From: an uncultured Sulfitobacter sp.
Lineage (GTDB): Bacteria > Pseudomonadota > Alphaproteobacteria > Rhodobacterales > Rhodobacteraceae
Assembly (NCBI RefSeq): GCF_947500075.1
Contig: NZ_CANMQS010000010.1
Location: forward strand, 1-64,000
Length of the DNA stretch: 64,000 nucleotides
Reading direction: 5' to 3'
The position numbers were made by a program, and so were the translations under genes. The notes under the pieces were generated by a model, which was not told the origin of the DNA, made no database searches, and saw nothing but the letters and a program-made list of their open reading frames with translations. Below, one piece after another: positions 61,894-64,000 of this stretch (within the stretch, counting starts at the first letter, position 1; each line of letters begins with the position of its first letter).

Positions 61894-64000
61894 GTGCCAC
61901 CCCTTGGTCCTTCCGGGCCTTCCTTTTTTGACCACGGTGATCTGGTTGCCGTGATGACAACGCAACCCTTGGGCCGTGCGCTGGATTACCGCGCGCCCGA
62001 AGGGGGCTGTCATCCCGGTGCCTTTGTGGAGGTGCCGTTGGGCCCGCGCAAGGTGCTGGGTGTGGTCTGGGGGCCGGGGCAGGGGGATTATGACCTGAGC
62101 AAGATCCGCCACGTGATCCGCGTGCTGGATGCGCCACCCATGCGCGAGGAAATGGTCAGCTTCCTGACCCGTGCGGCGGCCTACACGCTGACGCCCATGC
62201 CCGCGATGCTGCGGCTGGCCACCCGCGCTCCCGGCTTGGGCGATCCGCCGTCGATGCGCAAGATTTACCGGCGCGGGGAAGGGGAGCCGTCGCGGGCCAC
62301 TGCCGCCCGCTCCCGCGTGTTGGAAACGCTTGAGGAATACGGTGATCTGGCCTTCACCCTCAAGGAGTTGGCAGAGATGGCGGGGGTCACACCTTCGGTC
62401 GTCAAAGGTCTGGTCGAGCAAGGCGTCGTGCGCGAAGAAGACAGCCCCCGCGATCTGCCCTTCACGCCCATGGATCCCGATCTGCCCAGCAAGGAGTTGA
62501 CCGCCGACCAAGCCGCCGCATCCGCAACCCTCGCCGCGGGTGTCACCTCGCAAAAGTACGGCACAACCCTGCTGCGCGGCGTCACCGGCTCCGGCAAAAC
62601 CGAAGTCTATCTCGAAGCCGTCGCCGCCTGTCTGCGCGCAGGCCGTCAGGCGCTGGTGCTGTTGCCTGAAATCGCCCTGACGGAGCAATTCCTGACCCGT
62701 GTGCAGGAACGCTTTGGCGCGAAACCCGCTGAATGGCATTCCGGTGCCACCATGACGGAGCGCCGCCGCATCTGGCGCATGGTCGCCACGGGCGGCGCGC
62801 AACTGGTGATCGGGGCGCGGTCGGCCCTGTTCCTGCCGTATCGCGATTTGGGCCTGATCGTCGTGGATGAGGAACACGACACCTCCTACAAACAAGAGGA
62901 CGGTGTGCTCTATCACGCCCGTGACATGGCCGTTCTGCGTGCCTCGATCTGCGGCGCGCAGGTGGTGCTGGCCTCCGCCACCCCATCGCTGGAAAGCTGG
63001 GCCAATGCGGAAGCGGGCAAATACACCCGGCTCGAACTCACCTCCCGTTTCGGCCCTGCCGTTTTGCCAAAGATGGACACCATCGACATGCGCGACGCGG
63101 GCCTGCCAGCGGACCGCTGGGTGTCCCCCCAACTGCAAGCGGAAGTCAACGCACGCCTTGCGCGCGGCGAACAGGCGATGCTTTTCATCAACCGGCGCGG
63201 CTATGCCCCCGTCACGCTATGTCGTGCCTGCGGGCATCAGATCGGCTGTGACCATTGCGATGCACGTATGGTCGAACACCGCTTCCTCAAACGCCTCATC
63301 TGCCACCAATGCGGCGAAAGCAAACCCATGCCCGATGCCTGTCCGTCCTGTGAAGCCGAAGGCCGGCTGGCCCCCGTCGGCCCCGGTGTCGAACGGCTGG
63401 GCGAGGAAGCCGAAGCGCTGTTTCCAGATGCCCGTATCGCCACGCTGAGTTCGGATATGTACGGCTCCGCCCGCGCGCTGAAGGCCGAAATCGCAGGCAT
63501 TGCAGAAGGGGCGGCTGACATCATCATCGGCACGCAACTCGTGGCCAAAGGGCACAACTTCCCCAAACTCACCCTCGTCGGCGTGATTGATGCGGACCTG
63601 GGCCTCATGGGGTCCGACTTGCGCGCGGCTGAACGTACCTTCCAACTGATGCGTCAGGTTGCAGGCCGCGCGGGCCGTGCCGAAGCACCGGGGACGGCGC
63701 TTTTGCAAACCTACCAACCTGAACACCCCGTTATCCGCGCGATTCTGCTGGGGGATGAGGAAGGCTTCTGGAAAGCCGAAGCCGCAGGCCGCAGGCAGGC
63801 CGCGGTGCCGCCCTATGGCCGGATGGCGGGGATCATCCTCTCTGGTCCCGACGTGGCGCAGGTCTTTGATGCAGGCAACCTGCTGGCCCGTCAGGATGCC
63901 GCGCTCCGCCGGATCGGCGCGCAGGTCTATGGGCCCGCCCCGGCCCCCATCGCCCGCGTGCGGGGCCGCCACCGGGTCCGCCTGCTGGTGAAGGCCGAAA
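61894..64000 (+). CDS. priA: Primosomal protein N' PriA (3' end beyond the window)
   Basis: Replication-restart helicase, about 702 of an expected ~730 residues visible. The N-terminal DNA-binding part has TTQPLGRALDYRAPEGGCH and VEVPLGPRKVLGVVWG. Walker A is in LRGVTGSGKTEVYLEAVA and the DEEH box in LIVVDEEHDTSYKQEDG. The zinc-binding module is CRACGHQIGCDHC and CHQCGESKPMPDACPSC, and motif VI lies in RQVAGRAGRA. The start is GTG with GGAG upstream, since the frame has no ATG before the conserved region. It is divergent from fsa. Confidence 0.9.
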   Translation, partial: MPPLGPSGPSFFDHGDLVAVMTTQPLGRALDYRAPEGGCHPGAFVEVPLGPRKVLGVVWGPGQGDYDLSKIRHVIRVLDAPPMREEMVSFLTRAAAYTLTPMPAMLRLATRAPGLGDPPSMRKIYRRGEGEPSRATAARSRVLETLEEYGDLAFTLKELAEMAGVTPSVVKGLVEQGVVREEDSPRDLPFTPMDPDLPSKELTADQAAASATLAAGVTSQKYGTTLLRGVTGSGKTEVYLEAVAACLRAGRQALVLLPEIALTEQFLTRVQERFGAKPAEWHSGATMTERRRIWRMVATGGAQLVIGARSALFLPYRDLGLIVVDEEHDTSYKQEDGVLYHARDMAVLRASICGAQVVLASATPSLESWANAEAGKYTRLELTSRFGPAVLPKMDTIDMRDAGLPADRWVSPQLQAEVNARLARGEQAMLFINRRGYAPVTLCRACGHQIGCDHCDARMVEHRFLKRLICHQCGESKPMPDACPSCEAEGRLAPVGPGVERLGEEAEALFPDARIATLSSDMYGSARALKAEIAGIAEGAADIIIGTQLVAKGHNFPKLTLVGVIDADLGLMGSDLRAAERTFQLMRQVAGRAGRAEAPGTALLQTYQPEHPVIRAILLGDEEGFWKAEAAGRRQAAVPPYGRMAGIILSGPDVAQVFDAGNLLARQDAALRRIGAQVYGPAPAPIARVRGRHRVRLLVKAE

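Noticed and set aside
61849..63138. 429-aa minus-strand frame opposite priA
   Set aside because: Antisense of clear PriA motifs (Walker A, DEEH, zinc module).

Overview
The window looks like chromosome, or a large replicon, of a marine alphaproteobacterium of the Rhodobacteraceae (Roseobacter group). This rests on gene content and protein style: TctDE-type two-component genes, TRAP and tripartite tricarboxylate transporters, a glycine-betaine ABC system, DUF484-xerC next to priA, an HRVRTPL-type kinase H-box, and high-GC codon use. The assignment is inferred from protein recognition, not from a database search. No rRNA, tRNA or CRISPR array was seen.

Left edge (1-1258): the end of an IS3-type insertion sequence cuts a mobilisation-protein (MobC-like) gene. 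Upstream of that gene is an unidentified 79-aa gene and a cluster of iteron-like repeats. About 670 bp of apparently non-coding DNA follows.

1.2-18.8 kb: a peptide ABC transporter (five genes, minus strand) faces a block with a D-arginine-dehydrogenase-like flavoenzyme, an RpiR regulator, an M81 (MlrC-type) peptidase and an EamA exporter. Next come a BLUF blue-light sensor, a 2OG-Fe(II) oxygenase, a secreted Cys-rich repeat protein, a DUF1611 protein translationally coupled to an ornithine-racemase-like enzyme, and small unknown genes. The theme appears to be uptake and breakdown of peptides and D-amino acids. Several genes use TTG starts.

18.9-20.5 kb: an IS1182-type insertion sequence with perfect 19-bp terminal repeats.

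20.8-30.8 kb: a catabolic operon under a GntR/UTRA regulator (FAD monooxygenase, SDR, aldehyde dehydrogenase, TRAP transporter, Asp/Glu-racemase-family enzyme). It is followed by a fatty-acid-hydroxylase-type membrane protein and a divergent LysR regulator.

30.9-41.5 kb: a glycine-betaine ABC transporter, then a tripartite tricarboxylate transporter (TctCBA) divergent from its two-component system and a periplasmic binding-protein-like partner. In three solute-uptake operons of the window a strong hairpin sits directly after the binding-protein gene.

41.7-48.6 kb: a phosphorelay module made of a CHASE hybrid kinase, a PAS kinase and a CheY-like receiver on one strand, converging with an Hpt protein and a receiver fused to a degenerate GGDEF domain.

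48.8-64 kb: a flavin oxidoreductase, a DsbA-like isomerase, a DoxX protein, an M19-dipeptidase homologue with altered metal ligands, and a large protein of unknown function. These are followed by core genes: hrpB, meaB, xerC, DUF484, an orphan histidine kinase, transaldolase (fsa/tal) and the start of priA, which runs off the right edge.
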